Of a DNA stretch of 59,080 bases, positions 41,347 through 50,335 are shown piece by piece; the stretch's first letter is position 1, and every line of letters starts with the position of its first letter. Origin of the DNA: Sphaerobacteraceae bacterium (GTDB lineage Bacteria > Chloroflexota > Chloroflexia > Thermomicrobiales > Thermomicrobiaceae); contig REEK01000128.1 of assembly GCA_007695115.1 (NCBI GenBank), positions 1-59,080 on the forward strand, read 5' to 3'. A program made the translations under genes and the position numbers. The notes beneath the pieces are model-generated. The model was given only the letters and a program-made list of their open reading frames with translations, made no database searches and was not told where the DNA came from.

Positions 41347-42756
41347 ATGAAAATCATGAAGTTCGGCGGAACATCGGTTGGTACGGCAGACGCAATCCGG
41401 CAATCTGCACGTATCATGGTTGATTCCTACAATGAAGACCCGACTGATCCCCCGGTAGCCGTCGTATCAGCGATGGGCGGTATCACCAACCTCCTGCTGA
41501 GTCACGCCACCTCGGCGGCCAGTGGTGACCGGCAGGCCGGAATGGATCTCTATCAGGTCTTGCTCGATCGCCACCTCAGCACGCTCCATGAACTGGTCCC
41601 AGATGAATCTCTCCGCACCGATGCGGTGGAAGACATCCAGCAACACATCGACCGATGTGTGCAACTGATCGACTCGGTCGGGGTGCTGCGTGATCTCTCA
41701 CCACGGGCGCAAGACTGGATCGTCTCATTCGGAGAACGGCTCAGCAGCATCCTCATGGCGACCACTATCCAGCAACTCGGTGTGCGGTCGGTGCCGGTCG
41801 AATCCGACCACTACCTGGTGACTGATGGCGTTTTCAACGGTTCTACCCCATTGATGGATGAATCCCGGCGCAAGGCGCAGGAGGTGTTCGCCCCGATCTT
41901 TGCCGAGCGCACCATCCCGGTCGTGACCGGTTTCTTCGGGGCCAGCGAGGCCGGGGTAGTCACCACGCTTGGCCGCGGTGGATCAGACTACGCCGCCACA
42001 ATCCTCGGCGCGCTGCTCGATGCCAAGGAAGTGTTCATCTGGACAGATGTCGATGGGGTGCTGTCGGCCGATCCCCGTCTCGTTCCGGATGCCAGAACGC
42101 TGCCGGAGATCTCCTTTGCCGAAGCAGCCGAACTCGCCTATTTCGGGGCCAAAGTTATTCACCCGCGCACCGTTCAGCCAGCCATCGAGCATGGCATGGC
42201 CGTCTGGATCAAGAACACCTTCAACCCGTCTCATCCGGGGACTCGCATCGGCCCGGAACCCGCCCGGAATGGCTCAGTGAAAGCCATTACCTCGATTAAT
42301 GGCGTCAGCGTGGTTACGGTCGAAGGTGCCGGACTGCTGGGCGTCGCCGGAGTAACCGCACGCGTCTTCGCCGCAATCGGGCGAAGCGGTTTCAACGTGT
42401 TCATGATCTCCCAGGCATCATCTCAGCAGAGCCTGAGCTTTGTGGTTCAGGGTGAGGATGCGCCGGAAGTCATCCGGATGCTCGAAAACGAGTTCGAGCT
42501 CGATCTGATTCGCCAGCGCTTGCTCCGCATCTGGGAGGATCCAGGCGTCGCCGTAGTGGCAATCGTTGGAGCCGGAATGCGCGGCATGCCTGGGGTCTCC
42601 GGGCGACTCTTCATGACACTCGGTGATGCCCGGATCAACATCGTGACCATTGCCCAGGGTTCATCCGAGCTGAATATTTCCTGCGTGATCAATGAATCGG
42701 AGATCGCCCGAGCGGTTCCGTTGCTCCATGAAGAGTTCGGCCTGGCTACTCCATAA
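41347..42756 (+). CDS. lysC: Aspartate kinase
   Basis: 469-aa kinase that opens the aspartate pathway (Lys, Thr, Met). The N-terminal kinase domain has MKFGGTSVGTADAI and the later GRGGSDYAATILGA. The C terminus has two ACT-like domains (SVVTVEGAGLLGVAGVTARVF, VAIVGAGMRGMPGVSGRLF) for feedback control by an amino acid. Length and layout match the monofunctional LysC type. I see no lysine riboswitch-like leader in the 200 bases upstream. Confidence 0.94.
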   Translation: MKIMKFGGTSVGTADAIRQSARIMVDSYNEDPTDPPVAVVSAMGGITNLLLSHATSAASGDRQAGMDLYQVLLDRHLSTLHELVPDESLRTDAVEDIQQHIDRCVQLIDSVGVLRDLSPRAQDWIVSFGERLSSILMATTIQQLGVRSVPVESDHYLVTDGVFNGSTPLMDESRRKAQEVFAPIFAERTIPVVTGFFGASEAGVVTTLGRGGSDYAATILGALLDAKEVFIWTDVDGVLSADPRLVPDARTLPEISFAEAAELAYFGAKVIHPRTVQPAIEHGMAVWIKNTFNPSHPGTRIGPEPARNGSVKAITSINGVSVVTVEGAGLLGVAGVTARVFAAIGRSGFNVFMISQASSQQSLSFVVQGEDAPEVIRMLENEFELDLIRQRLLRIWEDPGVAVVAIVGAGMRGMPGVSGRLFMTLGDARINIVTIAQGSSELNISCVINESEIARAVPLLHEEFGLATP

Positions 42757-42774
42757 CCGTGCAAGCGTTCAGGA

Positions 42775-43398
42775 TCACCCTCGTGATCGACGGATGAGTT
42801 GCCGGCGGTCCAGTGGGGTCATTCGCTTGACGACACCACCAGACCGACCCGCGTACTGAACCGGATAGTAGCGCCGCCTGACCGGTGGACCATACGATGG
42901 GGGCTGCTGTGCGTTATCCGGAGCCGGTTGTTCCGGCGCCGGAGGCGGTATCGGCGGAGCAGCAGCGGGTACGCTCACCGTCTCCTGTTCGGCAGCCGGT
43001 GCCTGTTCCGGTGGCATCATGCCATCAGCGATCACCGGCAACTCCTGCGTTGTCCCGGATTGACCGTAATCCACCGGCTCTGGGGGAGCTGGTTCAGGTG
43101 GAGCCGCTACCGCTACTGGCGGTGGCTGGGCAGCCGGAGCCTGCATGGTCTCCTGACTGGCGCCAAACTGGGCAGCTGGATACTGCGCGGTTGGCTGGGC
43201 TGGTTGAGGATCAGGCTTCAGCTGTCTTTGCCGGCGGCGTGCCGGAGGGGGAGCTTCTTCCACTGGTTGTTCCGGGCGCGCACTCCTGGCCGGTGGACGC
43301 CGGCGCTTGAGCTCACTGCGGCTCATGATTGCCCAGATACCGAAAGCAATCGGCAAACCGATGAATGCAATGATGAATAGCAGATTGGCTGGATCCAT
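42775..43398 (-). CDS. Proline-rich membrane-anchored protein
   Basis: 207 aa. An N-terminal transmembrane helix (LLFIIAFIGLPIAFGIWAIM) is followed by a basic stop-transfer stretch, then a long Pro/Ala/Gln-rich cytoplasmic tail (PAPPPARRR, EPAPPEPVD, PPIPPPAPEQPA). No recognised domain; low-complexity tails of this type often act as linkers or scaffolds. Confidence 0.55.
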   Translation of the reverse strand: MDPANLLFIIAFIGLPIAFGIWAIMSRSELKRRRPPARSARPEQPVEEAPPPARRRQRQLKPDPQPAQPTAQYPAAQFGASQETMQAPAAQPPPVAVAAPPEPAPPEPVDYGQSGTTQELPVIADGMMPPEQAPAAEQETVSVPAAAPPIPPPAPEQPAPDNAQQPPSYGPPVRRRYYPVQYAGRSGGVVKRMTPLDRRQLIRRSRG

Positions 43399-43579
43399 CT
43401 GGTGCCCGCGTTTCCAGAACGATTGAACAGAAACCCATTGTCTGACTGACTCGATCAGACACGTTTGCCGCGATCAGGTCCGGCTGAGATTCCTGATGTA
43501 GACTCTTGGAGTTAGTAGCACTCCGTCTTCTGAGTTTAACACCGTGGCGCGATCGCTCGCGCATCTGGAGCCAGCCCAC

Positions 43580-43786
43580 ATGATAGACACCACATTCATG
43601 CTCTTCGGCGCCGCAATCCTCGGCAGTGCTGTGCTTCTGACTATGCTGGTTGAACGACTGACCCACCGCCTCGGCGCAACACCAGCGGACCCGGATGACA
43701 AGTCCCGTGGCTTCGGCGATGTGCTGTCAAAGTTAGGCCAATGGGCCAGAAATCGCTCGAAATCTGACCATTCGAACAGGTCGTAA
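43580..43786 (+). CDS. Small single-span membrane protein
   Basis: 68 aa: an N-terminal transmembrane helix (FMLFGAAILGSAVLLTMLV) followed by a basic and polar tail. ATG 43580 is chosen as the first Met of the hydrophobic segment; a longer reading from 43544 adds 12 residues. It is upstream of the ABC exporter genes by about 90 bases. The function is unknown. Confidence 0.5.
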   Translation: MIDTTFMLFGAAILGSAVLLTMLVERLTHRLGATPADPDDKSRGFGDVLSKLGQWARNRSKSDHSNRS

Positions 43787-43876
43787 CCGCCCAGCAGAAC
43801 AGGGACTCCAGACACCACCTGCGGTAGCCTCTCGGTTGACGGCATTCGTCCTACTGGTACAGGAAAACGCAACTGA

Positions 43877-44809
43877 ATGACTGACTCCATCATCGATGTC
43901 CAGAACCTCACAAAGCGATATGGTCAGACCATGGCCGTGGATGATGTTTCTCTTCGCGTTGAAGCGGGCGAAATTTTCGGCATTCTGGGCCCCAACGGCG
44001 CCGGAAAAACGACGACCCTTGAGATGATCGAGGGATTGCGCCAGCCTGACGGCGGAACGATCACCGTGGCGGGGTTCGACGTCGTGCGAGATGCCGAGAA
44101 CGTCAAGCGCAGAATCGGCATACAGCTTCAGAGCACGTCCCTGTTCGATCACCTCACCGTTGGCGAACTTGTCAGCCTGTTTGCCGAGCTCTACGGGGCC
44201 GATGGCTCGCCCGGACGCACCCAGGATCTGCTCGGGATGGTCTCCCTCACCGAAAAAGCGGACGATCACGCGCAGACGCTCTCCGGCGGACAGCAGCAAC
44301 GCCTGTCGATTGCCCTCGCCCTGGTCAACGATCCGGAAATTGTGTTTCTGGACGAACCGACCACCGGTCTCGATCCGCAGGCCCGTCGCAACCTCTGGGA
44401 TCTCATCCGGAGCATTCGCGATCAGGGTAAGACCATCGTACTGACCACGCACTACATGGAAGAAGCCGAGTTGCTCTGCGACCGGATTGCGGTGATGGAC
44501 ACCGGCACGATCATTCTCTGCGATACCCCCGATAACCTGATCGCCACCCTGGAGGCGACCGGGAGTATCTCGGCAGACTTCACCGGGGTTCAGCCAGACG
44601 AGGCACTCTTCGCCCAGCTTCCCGGTGTTCAGAACGCCAGCCTCAGCGGTCACCGGTTGACGCTGCAGACGTCCAATCTGAACCAGACTCTGATCGCCTT
44701 TATCGAGACAACCCGGGCACACCGCATGGAGTTCGACCAGCTCATCACCACCAGACCAACCCTCGAAGATGTCTTTCTGCACTACACCGGAAAGGCGCTA
44801 CGCGAATGA
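43877..44809 (+). CDS. ABC transporter ATP-binding protein (DrrA-type)
   Basis: 310-aa ATPase with Walker A (GPNGAGKTT), signature LSGGQQQRLSIA, Walker B (IVFLDEPTTGLD) and switch His (TTHYM). The C-terminal extension after residue 230 is typical of DrrA-type drug or polymer exporters. The last codon overlaps the permease start by four bases (ATGA). Confidence 0.93.
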   Translation: MTDSIIDVQNLTKRYGQTMAVDDVSLRVEAGEIFGILGPNGAGKTTTLEMIEGLRQPDGGTITVAGFDVVRDAENVKRRIGIQLQSTSLFDHLTVGELVSLFAELYGADGSPGRTQDLLGMVSLTEKADDHAQTLSGGQQQRLSIALALVNDPEIVFLDEPTTGLDPQARRNLWDLIRSIRDQGKTIVLTTHYMEEAELLCDRIAVMDTGTIILCDTPDNLIATLEATGSISADFTGVQPDEALFAQLPGVQNASLSGHRLTLQTSNLNQTLIAFIETTRAHRMEFDQLITTRPTLEDVFLHYTGKALRE

Positions 44810-45885
44810 CCTCGTTCTTGGCGATGACCGTGGCCAACTTCAAGATGATCGTGCGCAACCGGACCGCGATGTTCTTCCTGCTCGGCTTCCCGGTCATCTT
44901 CATGGTCCTGTTCGGGTTTCTCTTTGGTGAGGGCGAAACCCGGCTGCACATCGGCATCGCCGGAGAGGATTCATCCCCGATCGCCACCGCGATTGCCGAG
45001 CAGATGGAGCAGACCGATGGGTTCATGGTCTACCGCAACGATGGCGACCACGAACTGAGTGCGATCGACGATGGCGACCGCCTGGTGGTGATTGTCTTCA
45101 GCGACGGAACCGGATCAGCGGAACTCGACGCCGACATTTACGTCAACCAGAGCAACCCCACCTTCAGCCAGATCGGCCTCAGCGCCGTCGAGCAGTTCCT
45201 GCTGCAGGCAGAGATGGAGATCACCGGGCAACCGCGGATGATTCAACCAACCGTGGCTGATGTCGAGGGCGACAGTTTCGGCTTCATCGAGTTTTTCCTT
45301 CCCGGCGTCATCGGCATCGCCCTGATGACCAACGGCGTTCAGGCACTCTCGTCGACGTTCGTTGCCTTCCGCGAAAAGGGCATCCTTCGACGGATCAAGG
45401 GCACGCCGTTCCCGCTCTGGCAGTTCATCTTGTCTCGAATCACCACACAGGTCGTCATTTCCGTGTTCCAGATCGTTATCCTCATCGCCATCGCGATCAT
45501 GCTGTTCGACGTCCAGATATCGAGCAGTTATCTGGCGATGGCGGTCCTTGTGGTGATCGGCGCCTTCACATTCCTGTCGATCGGCTTCATCGTCAGCGCC
45601 TTTGCCGGAAACACCGATGTGGCCGATGCCGCCGGCACGCTAATCACACTGCCGATGATGTTCCTGAGCGGGGTATTCTTCCCGACCGATGACGCCCCGG
45701 GATGGCTCCAGCCGATCATTGGGCTCTTGCCGCTAACCTATCTGGTGAATGGCCTGCGTGATGTGATGATCCGGGGTGCCGGGGTCGATGCGGTGATGCT
45801 AGAGATACTGGTACTGGTCGGCACTGCGGTGGCCGGGTTCCTGATCAGTGTTTACTTCTTCCGCTGGGAATCGCGCGGCGCCTGA
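44806..45885 (+). CDS. ABC-2 type transporter permease
   Basis: 359 aa. One helix near the N terminus, a large extracytoplasmic loop (about residues 40-165), then five helices (FLPGVIGIALMTNGVQALS through LEILVLVGTAVAGFLISVYFF), the ABC-2 layout. It partners with the ATPase that overlaps its start. The substrate is unknown. The 3' end overlaps the convergent nucleotidyltransferase gene by 34 bases. Confidence 0.92.
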   Translation: MTSFLAMTVANFKMIVRNRTAMFFLLGFPVIFMVLFGFLFGEGETRLHIGIAGEDSSPIATAIAEQMEQTDGFMVYRNDGDHELSAIDDGDRLVVIVFSDGTGSAELDADIYVNQSNPTFSQIGLSAVEQFLLQAEMEITGQPRMIQPTVADVEGDSFGFIEFFLPGVIGIALMTNGVQALSSTFVAFREKGILRRIKGTPFPLWQFILSRITTQVVISVFQIVILIAIAIMLFDVQISSSYLAMAVLVVIGAFTFLSIGFIVSAFAGNTDVADAAGTLITLPMMFLSGVFFPTDDAPGWLQPIIGLLPLTYLVNGLRDVMIRGAGVDAVMLEILVLVGTAVAGFLISVYFFRWESRGA

Positions 45886-47087
45886 TCCGGGGCCGTTTCC
45901 TCAGACTCAGGAGCCGACTCAGTATCCCCACTGGCATGAGCCTCGATGTTGAGGTGCCGGTGAAGCGCATCCAGCGAATCGAAGCTGGTGAACTCGACCC
46001 CCTCATTGCTGAGCAACGTCTGAAAGCGTTCATCCAGTTCCCCGGCGGCAGCCGATAGCCGGGGAAGGTCCCCATCGATGGCGATGGCCGTGATGTCGGG
46101 CAATCCGGCTCGATCATATGCCGTCCGGAAATGCGACACCGGCGTCATCTCCCCGGGAACCGAACTTTCTTCCACCCGAGCCAGTTGCCAAGCGATCTCG
46201 TGTTGCAGTCGGGCGGAGACAGCGCGCGCCAGCGAGTGATCTCCGACGTCACAGGCATGCAGGACCTTGTTGATGCTGCTCTTGATCTCTTCGTAGAAGC
46301 CAGCAAAATGCTCCGGGTAGTCCCCCGGTATTCGCGCTCTGAAGAGTTTCCTGAACTGCCAGCAGGCCTCGACCAGATCACGGCAGGACTCCCGGATTTC
46401 CTCATCACTCGACGCCTTGAGAAAACGATCCAGAAAATCTGGCAACCCGTCTGGCTGAAGTCGAAACTGCCTGATCTGCGGCCGGCACTGCACCCAGTTC
46501 CGCGGCAGATACTCCCCGTTCAGAAGCGCCAGCCCGGCCACGATCTCAGCCACCAGGGCATTGGCTTCCATCAGGCTCGTCGATGGCGTGCTCGTCGCAT
46601 CAGCACCGAGCAGGTTCCCAAGGTGTCCGGTGGCCGACTCCAGAATCTGATCGAACCGGTGCAGCTTGACCGGAAGATCGCTGGAATGGAGCTGGTCTCG
46701 CATCCGTGCCTGCAACGCAGCAAACCGCATAGTGTCCGGCTTCGCTCGGGAATAAAGGATCAGAGCATCGACCACCGCGGCGATCATCGGAAGCTCGTTC
46801 AGCCTGACGATTCCTTCCAGACGTTCCCAGCCAAGCGGCCAGAAATCGTAGCCGATCCCATCCAGAATGAACTGCAGGCTCGCCTCTCGCCCCCGTTCGG
46901 TAGCAGGGACGAAATAGATATCGAGGTCTGACCGGTCGTGCGGTGTCCCCGAAACGTGGGATCCATAAGCAACCACCAGCGCCACGTCTTCCGGATAGCT
47001 GGTGCGCACATGTTCCACGAACGTGTTCGCGATGGCCCACGGCTCGATCATTCCTGCGAACTCCTCAGGCAATTTCAAGATCTTCAT
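45852..47087 (-). CDS. Nucleotidyltransferase-domain protein
   Basis: 411 aa. The N terminus holds a Pol-beta-type nucleotidyltransferase motif VVAYGSHVSGTPHDRSDLDIYFVP, with GS and the Asp-x-Asp metal pair. The remaining 300 residues are mostly helical and unrecognised, with an acidic tail. The start ATG 47087 lies inside the end of the upstream serine-hydrolase gene (23-base overlap), so the two are likely translationally coupled. It is probably a nucleotide- or antibiotic-modifying enzyme; the target is unknown. Confidence 0.72.
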   Translation of the reverse strand: MKILKLPEEFAGMIEPWAIANTFVEHVRTSYPEDVALVVAYGSHVSGTPHDRSDLDIYFVPATERGREASLQFILDGIGYDFWPLGWERLEGIVRLNELPMIAAVVDALILYSRAKPDTMRFAALQARMRDQLHSSDLPVKLHRFDQILESATGHLGNLLGADATSTPSTSLMEANALVAEIVAGLALLNGEYLPRNWVQCRPQIRQFRLQPDGLPDFLDRFLKASSDEEIRESCRDLVEACWQFRKLFRARIPGDYPEHFAGFYEEIKSSINKVLHACDVGDHSLARAVSARLQHEIAWQLARVEESSVPGEMTPVSHFRTAYDRAGLPDITAIAIDGDLPRLSAAAGELDERFQTLLSNEGVEFTSFDSLDALHRHLNIEAHASGDTESAPESEETAPDQAPRDSQRKK

Positions 47088-48174
47088 AGATCGCGTTGCA
47101 GATGGCCCGAAGTCTCGGTTGATGGGCCGCTTCACCCGGCATTCCATTGAACACCAGCGCCACCACGAGCTCGTTCTCGGGATCAGCGAATCCGGTCGAC
47201 GACTGCGCTCCGGCGTGGCCGAACGTTGAACGCCCACAGTATCGCCCGAAACCATATGGGACAGTCTCTTCGCCGTGGTGCTTCGAATCGACCATGAAAC
47301 CGGCCGCCCAGTCCATCGTGTGATTGAAGGTGCGATCAAACATGTTGATCCGGCTGCGTGTCGTCAATGTTCTCAACGTGTCGAGCGTGACGATTCCCGA
47401 TTTACCGGCGATGATCGCCAGAAGATGTTCGTAGAATGTACCCAGCTCCCGGATCGGGCCACGCCCGCTCCCACCCGGGCGACATATCGCTGCCCCGGCC
47501 GATGTGCTCCAGACCGGATTGGCAAACTCTTCTCCAGATTCGGTCTGGAACGTCGGCGCAATACGGTCTCCGTAGATATCGTATCGATCTTCCGGCATCG
47601 CCAGCCACGAGTCATCCATGCCGAGCGGTTCGAATATCTCTTCCCGGACGTACTGATCGACCGGTCGACCATCGACCCGCCGGACGATTTCCCCCAATAC
47701 GTACCAGCTCGAAGCAACGTGATAGCCGGCTCGTTCACCGGGAACCCAGTCCTTCTCCAGTTTCGCCTGACAGATCGTCTGGATGATCTCGTCCCATGGG
47801 TCGAACGACCAGCGTGCAGCCACGAACCGGAACCCGGCGGTGTGTTCCAGCAGATGCCGAACGGTGACTGATTCCTTGCCGCGCTGGCCGAATTCCGGGA
47901 TCCAGCTCACCACCGGTTGATCGATCTCAACCTGTCCACGATCAACCAGTTGACCAATTGCAACCGTCGTCACCGGTTTCACGGCTGACAGCCACATGGT
48001 GATCGAGTCCGCGGTCATCGGCACACCAGGCCAGCCATCACCATACCCGGCATCGAAGAATCGCTCCCCGCGTCTGGAAACATAGAGCTGAACGCCCGGG
48101 TTCTGACCCCGTGCGATCGACGCCTGAATCACCTGTTCCGTTCGCGGGAACGAATGCCACGCTGGCTCAGTCAT
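47065..48174 (-). CDS. Serine hydrolase of the beta-lactamase class C/esterase family
   Basis: 369 aa. The nucleophile motif is SAVK in MWLSAVKPVTTVAIGQLVDRG. The second-motif Tyr lies in AGYHVASSWYVLGEIVRR, which lacks the Asn of true class C beta-lactamases (YxN) and is more like the EstB-type esterases. The late HAGAQSSTGFADPE region supplies the third motif. No signal peptide is seen, so it is probably cytoplasmic. Its ATG overlaps the thrC stop by eight bases. Confidence 0.84.
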   Translation of the reverse strand: MTEPAWHSFPRTEQVIQASIARGQNPGVQLYVSRRGERFFDAGYGDGWPGVPMTADSITMWLSAVKPVTTVAIGQLVDRGQVEIDQPVVSWIPEFGQRGKESVTVRHLLEHTAGFRFVAARWSFDPWDEIIQTICQAKLEKDWVPGERAGYHVASSWYVLGEIVRRVDGRPVDQYVREEIFEPLGMDDSWLAMPEDRYDIYGDRIAPTFQTESGEEFANPVWSTSAGAAICRPGGSGRGPIRELGTFYEHLLAIIAGKSGIVTLDTLRTLTTRSRINMFDRTFNHTMDWAAGFMVDSKHHGEETVPYGFGRYCGRSTFGHAGAQSSTGFADPENELVVALVFNGMPGEAAHQPRLRAICNAIYEDLEIA

Positions 48175-49387
48175 GGTTGGCGTTGACGATCGATCGAACC
48201 TGCTCCAGATCGGCATCGATCTCGAACGGCTTGGTGAACGCCCGGCCAAATCCCATGTTCTTGAACAGCGTGCCCGTCATAAGCACCGCCACGCGCTCAT
48301 TCCGGTCGATCTTCCCGGCCTCAACTGCGGCAAGCAGACCAGCAAATCCCGCGGCACCGGCTGGTTCCGCCAGAAGACCTGCATTGGCGGCCATCGTGTT
48401 GATTGCCTCCAGCAACGCGCTATCTGGCACCGCCACGAAATCGCCACCCGATTCGCGGACGTCCCGTAGCACCGAAGGGCCGCTGACCGGCATTTCCACC
48501 GCAATACCGTCGGCCAGCGTATCCGGCTTGCTCGGCTCGATCGCCCGACCACTCTGCCAAGCCGTCACCAGCGGCTGGCAGCCTTCGGCCTGAACACCGA
48601 TGATCCGTGGAACCCGATTGGCAACCCCGCAAGCCACCAGCTCCCGGAATCCTTTGGCCAGGGCCGCGAGCGTCGGGCCGTCGCCAACCGGTGAGACGAT
48701 CACATCCGGCATCTCCCGACCCAGCTGTTCCCAGATCTCCAGCGCAACGGTCTTCTTCGCCTCGGTCGTCAAGGGGTTGTAGCCCGTGTTCCGGTCGTAC
48801 CAGCCAAACTCACGAGCGGCCTGGCGGGAGAGCTTGAACGCCGCATCGTATCCCTGCCGAACCTGCAACACCGTTGCACCAGCCAGGCGCATCAGCCGCA
48901 GTTTGGTGTCGGACGTCGTCGACGGCACGAAAATCACTGCTTTCCGGCCGCAGGATGCGGCGCCGATTGCCAGCGAGGCCGCGACGTTACCGGTGGACGC
49001 GCAACTCACCACCGGCCGATCATCCCGGATGGCGTGCTCCAGCACCAGGGCCGTCGCGCGGTCTTTGTTCGACCCGGTTGGTGTGCGGGTTTCATCCTTG
49101 ATCCAGAGATCAGGCATCCCCAGCATCTCTCGCAGTGCGGGAACCGGATGCAGTGGCGTACCACCGATCTGCAAGGGATAGGAGATCGGGCCATCCGGCA
49201 GCGGCAGAAGATTGCGGTATCGCCACAGACTCAAATCCCCCGTCGGCTCCGGCAGCAGTTCAGGGCTGTAGTCATATCGATACTCGGCAATCCCGTGCTG
49301 CGCGTGTTCGAGCACCGCATCCGGATCATCGATGTACGTCTCGGTCCCGTCAGCTGAAACGATGTTCGCTCCGACTGGAAATCCCAC
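48167..49387 (-). CDS. thrC: Threonine synthase
   Basis: 406-aa PLP enzyme converting O-phosphohomoserine to threonine. The PLP lysine is in TPTGSNKDRA; the phosphate-binding loop and other family stretches are present (SCASTGNVAASLAI, VSPVGDGPTLAALAKGF). Ends with GTLFKNMGF. It leads an operon with serine hydrolase and nucleotidyltransferase. Aspartokinase for the same pathway is encoded 7 kb away in the opposite direction. Confidence 0.88.
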   Translation of the reverse strand: MGFPVGANIVSADGTETYIDDPDAVLEHAQHGIAEYRYDYSPELLPEPTGDLSLWRYRNLLPLPDGPISYPLQIGGTPLHPVPALREMLGMPDLWIKDETRTPTGSNKDRATALVLEHAIRDDRPVVSCASTGNVAASLAIGAASCGRKAVIFVPSTTSDTKLRLMRLAGATVLQVRQGYDAAFKLSRQAAREFGWYDRNTGYNPLTTEAKKTVALEIWEQLGREMPDVIVSPVGDGPTLAALAKGFRELVACGVANRVPRIIGVQAEGCQPLVTAWQSGRAIEPSKPDTLADGIAVEMPVSGPSVLRDVRESGGDFVAVPDSALLEAINTMAANAGLLAEPAGAAGFAGLLAAVEAGKIDRNERVAVLMTGTLFKNMGFGRAFTKPFEIDADLEQVRSIVNANHD

Positions 49388-49388
49388 G

Positions 49389-49961
49389 TTATCCCTCTCC
49401 TGAATCGCTAATTGTTCGAATGACCCGGCACGGGTTTCCGACTGCTACCACGTTGCCCGGAATATCTTTCGTCACGACACTCCCCGCGCCGATCACTGCG
49501 TTCTCACCAATCTGCACGCCTGGACAGACAATCACCCCACCGCCAAGCCAGGCTCCATCTGCAATATTAATCGGTTCGCCATACTCCCACCCGGCCCGTC
49601 GTGAGGCGGCATCCAGCGGATGTGTCGCGGTGAGCAGTTGCACGCTATTGGCGATCTGAACCTGATCACCAATGCTGATGCGGGCGACATCGAGCATGAT
49701 CGCGCCATAGTTGACGAACGACTCCCGGCCAATCTCGATCTGATAACCATAGTCACACCGGAACGGAGACATGACCTCGGAGCCTGTCCCGAGCTTCCCG
49801 AGCAGAGAAGTCAGTGTCTCACGGCGACGCTCGGTCTCCCGCAACGACAACTGATTGAACTGATCCAGCAGATCCTGACAATGCAGGCGTTCAGCAACCA
49901 GTTCCGGATCACCGGCCTGATACAGCTCTCCACGGAGCATCCGGACTTTCTGATCAGTCAT
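49389..49961 (-). CDS. Maltose O-acetyltransferase-like hexapeptide acetyltransferase
   Basis: 190-aa trimeric left-handed beta-helix acetyltransferase: an N-terminal Mac domain (KVRMLRGELYQAGDPELVAER) followed by hexapeptide repeats (CDYGYQIEIGRESFVNYGAIML, IADGAWLGGGVIVCPGVQIG, GAGSVVTKDIPGNVVAVGNP). It acetylates a sugar or similar acceptor using acetyl-CoA. It ends one base before the start of the thrC coding strand, so it is probably co-transcribed. Confidence 0.9.
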   Translation of the reverse strand: MTDQKVRMLRGELYQAGDPELVAERLHCQDLLDQFNQLSLRETERRRETLTSLLGKLGTGSEVMSPFRCDYGYQIEIGRESFVNYGAIMLDVARISIGDQVQIANSVQLLTATHPLDAASRRAGWEYGEPINIADGAWLGGGVIVCPGVQIGENAVIGAGSVVTKDIPGNVVAVGNPCRVIRTISDSGEG

Positions 49962-49978
49962 TTTCCCACCTCGAAATC

Positions 49979-50022
49979 ACTCCCCTCTCCCAGTAATGGG
50001 AGAGGGGCCGGGGGTGAGGGCC
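49979..50022. repeat. Palindromic intergenic element, family A, copy 4
   Basis: CCCCTCTCCCAGTAATGGGA core followed by GAGGGGCCGGGGGTGAGGGCC. It is next to the 153-bp tandem repeat but has a different loop from the two copies inside it. Confidence 0.8.
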
Positions 50023-50024
50023 AC

Positions 50025-50330
50025 TACCGCCCCACCGTCGATGTAGGGGCGCACGACCCTGTGCGCCCGTTGTTCGCCCGGGGAACCGGGTCGGCAGAGA
50101 CGGCGACCCCTACAGAGATCATCCGGGTAGTTCCCCCCTCTCCCAATATTGGGAGAGGGACTGGGGGTGAGGGCCGCTACCGCCCCACCGTCGATGTAGG
50201 GGCGCACGACCCTGTGCGCCCGTTGTTCGCCCGGGGAACCGGGTCGGCAGAGACGGCGACCCCTACAGAGATCATCCGGGTAGTTCCCCCCTCTCCCAAT
50301 ATTGGGAGAGGGACTGGGGGTGAGGGCCGC
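50025..50330. repeat. Perfect tandem duplication, two 153-bp units (family C + family A)
   Basis: Two copies (50025-50177 and 50178-50330) read as identical base for base. Each unit carries a 73-bp family C element (TGTAGGGGCGCACGACC to GGCGACCCCTACA, at 50042-50114 in unit 1) and a family A palindrome with loop AATATT (from 50136 in unit 1 and about 50289 in unit 2). The 153-base period is a multiple of three, so open reading frames through it are artefacts. This stretch of about 370 bases between the acetyltransferase and hyuB holds only repeats. Confidence 0.88.
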
Positions 50331-50335
50331 CACGC

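Noticed and set aside
43733-44782. 349-codon frame antisense to the ABC ATPase
   Set aside because: The opposite strand has all ABC motifs; this frame has none.
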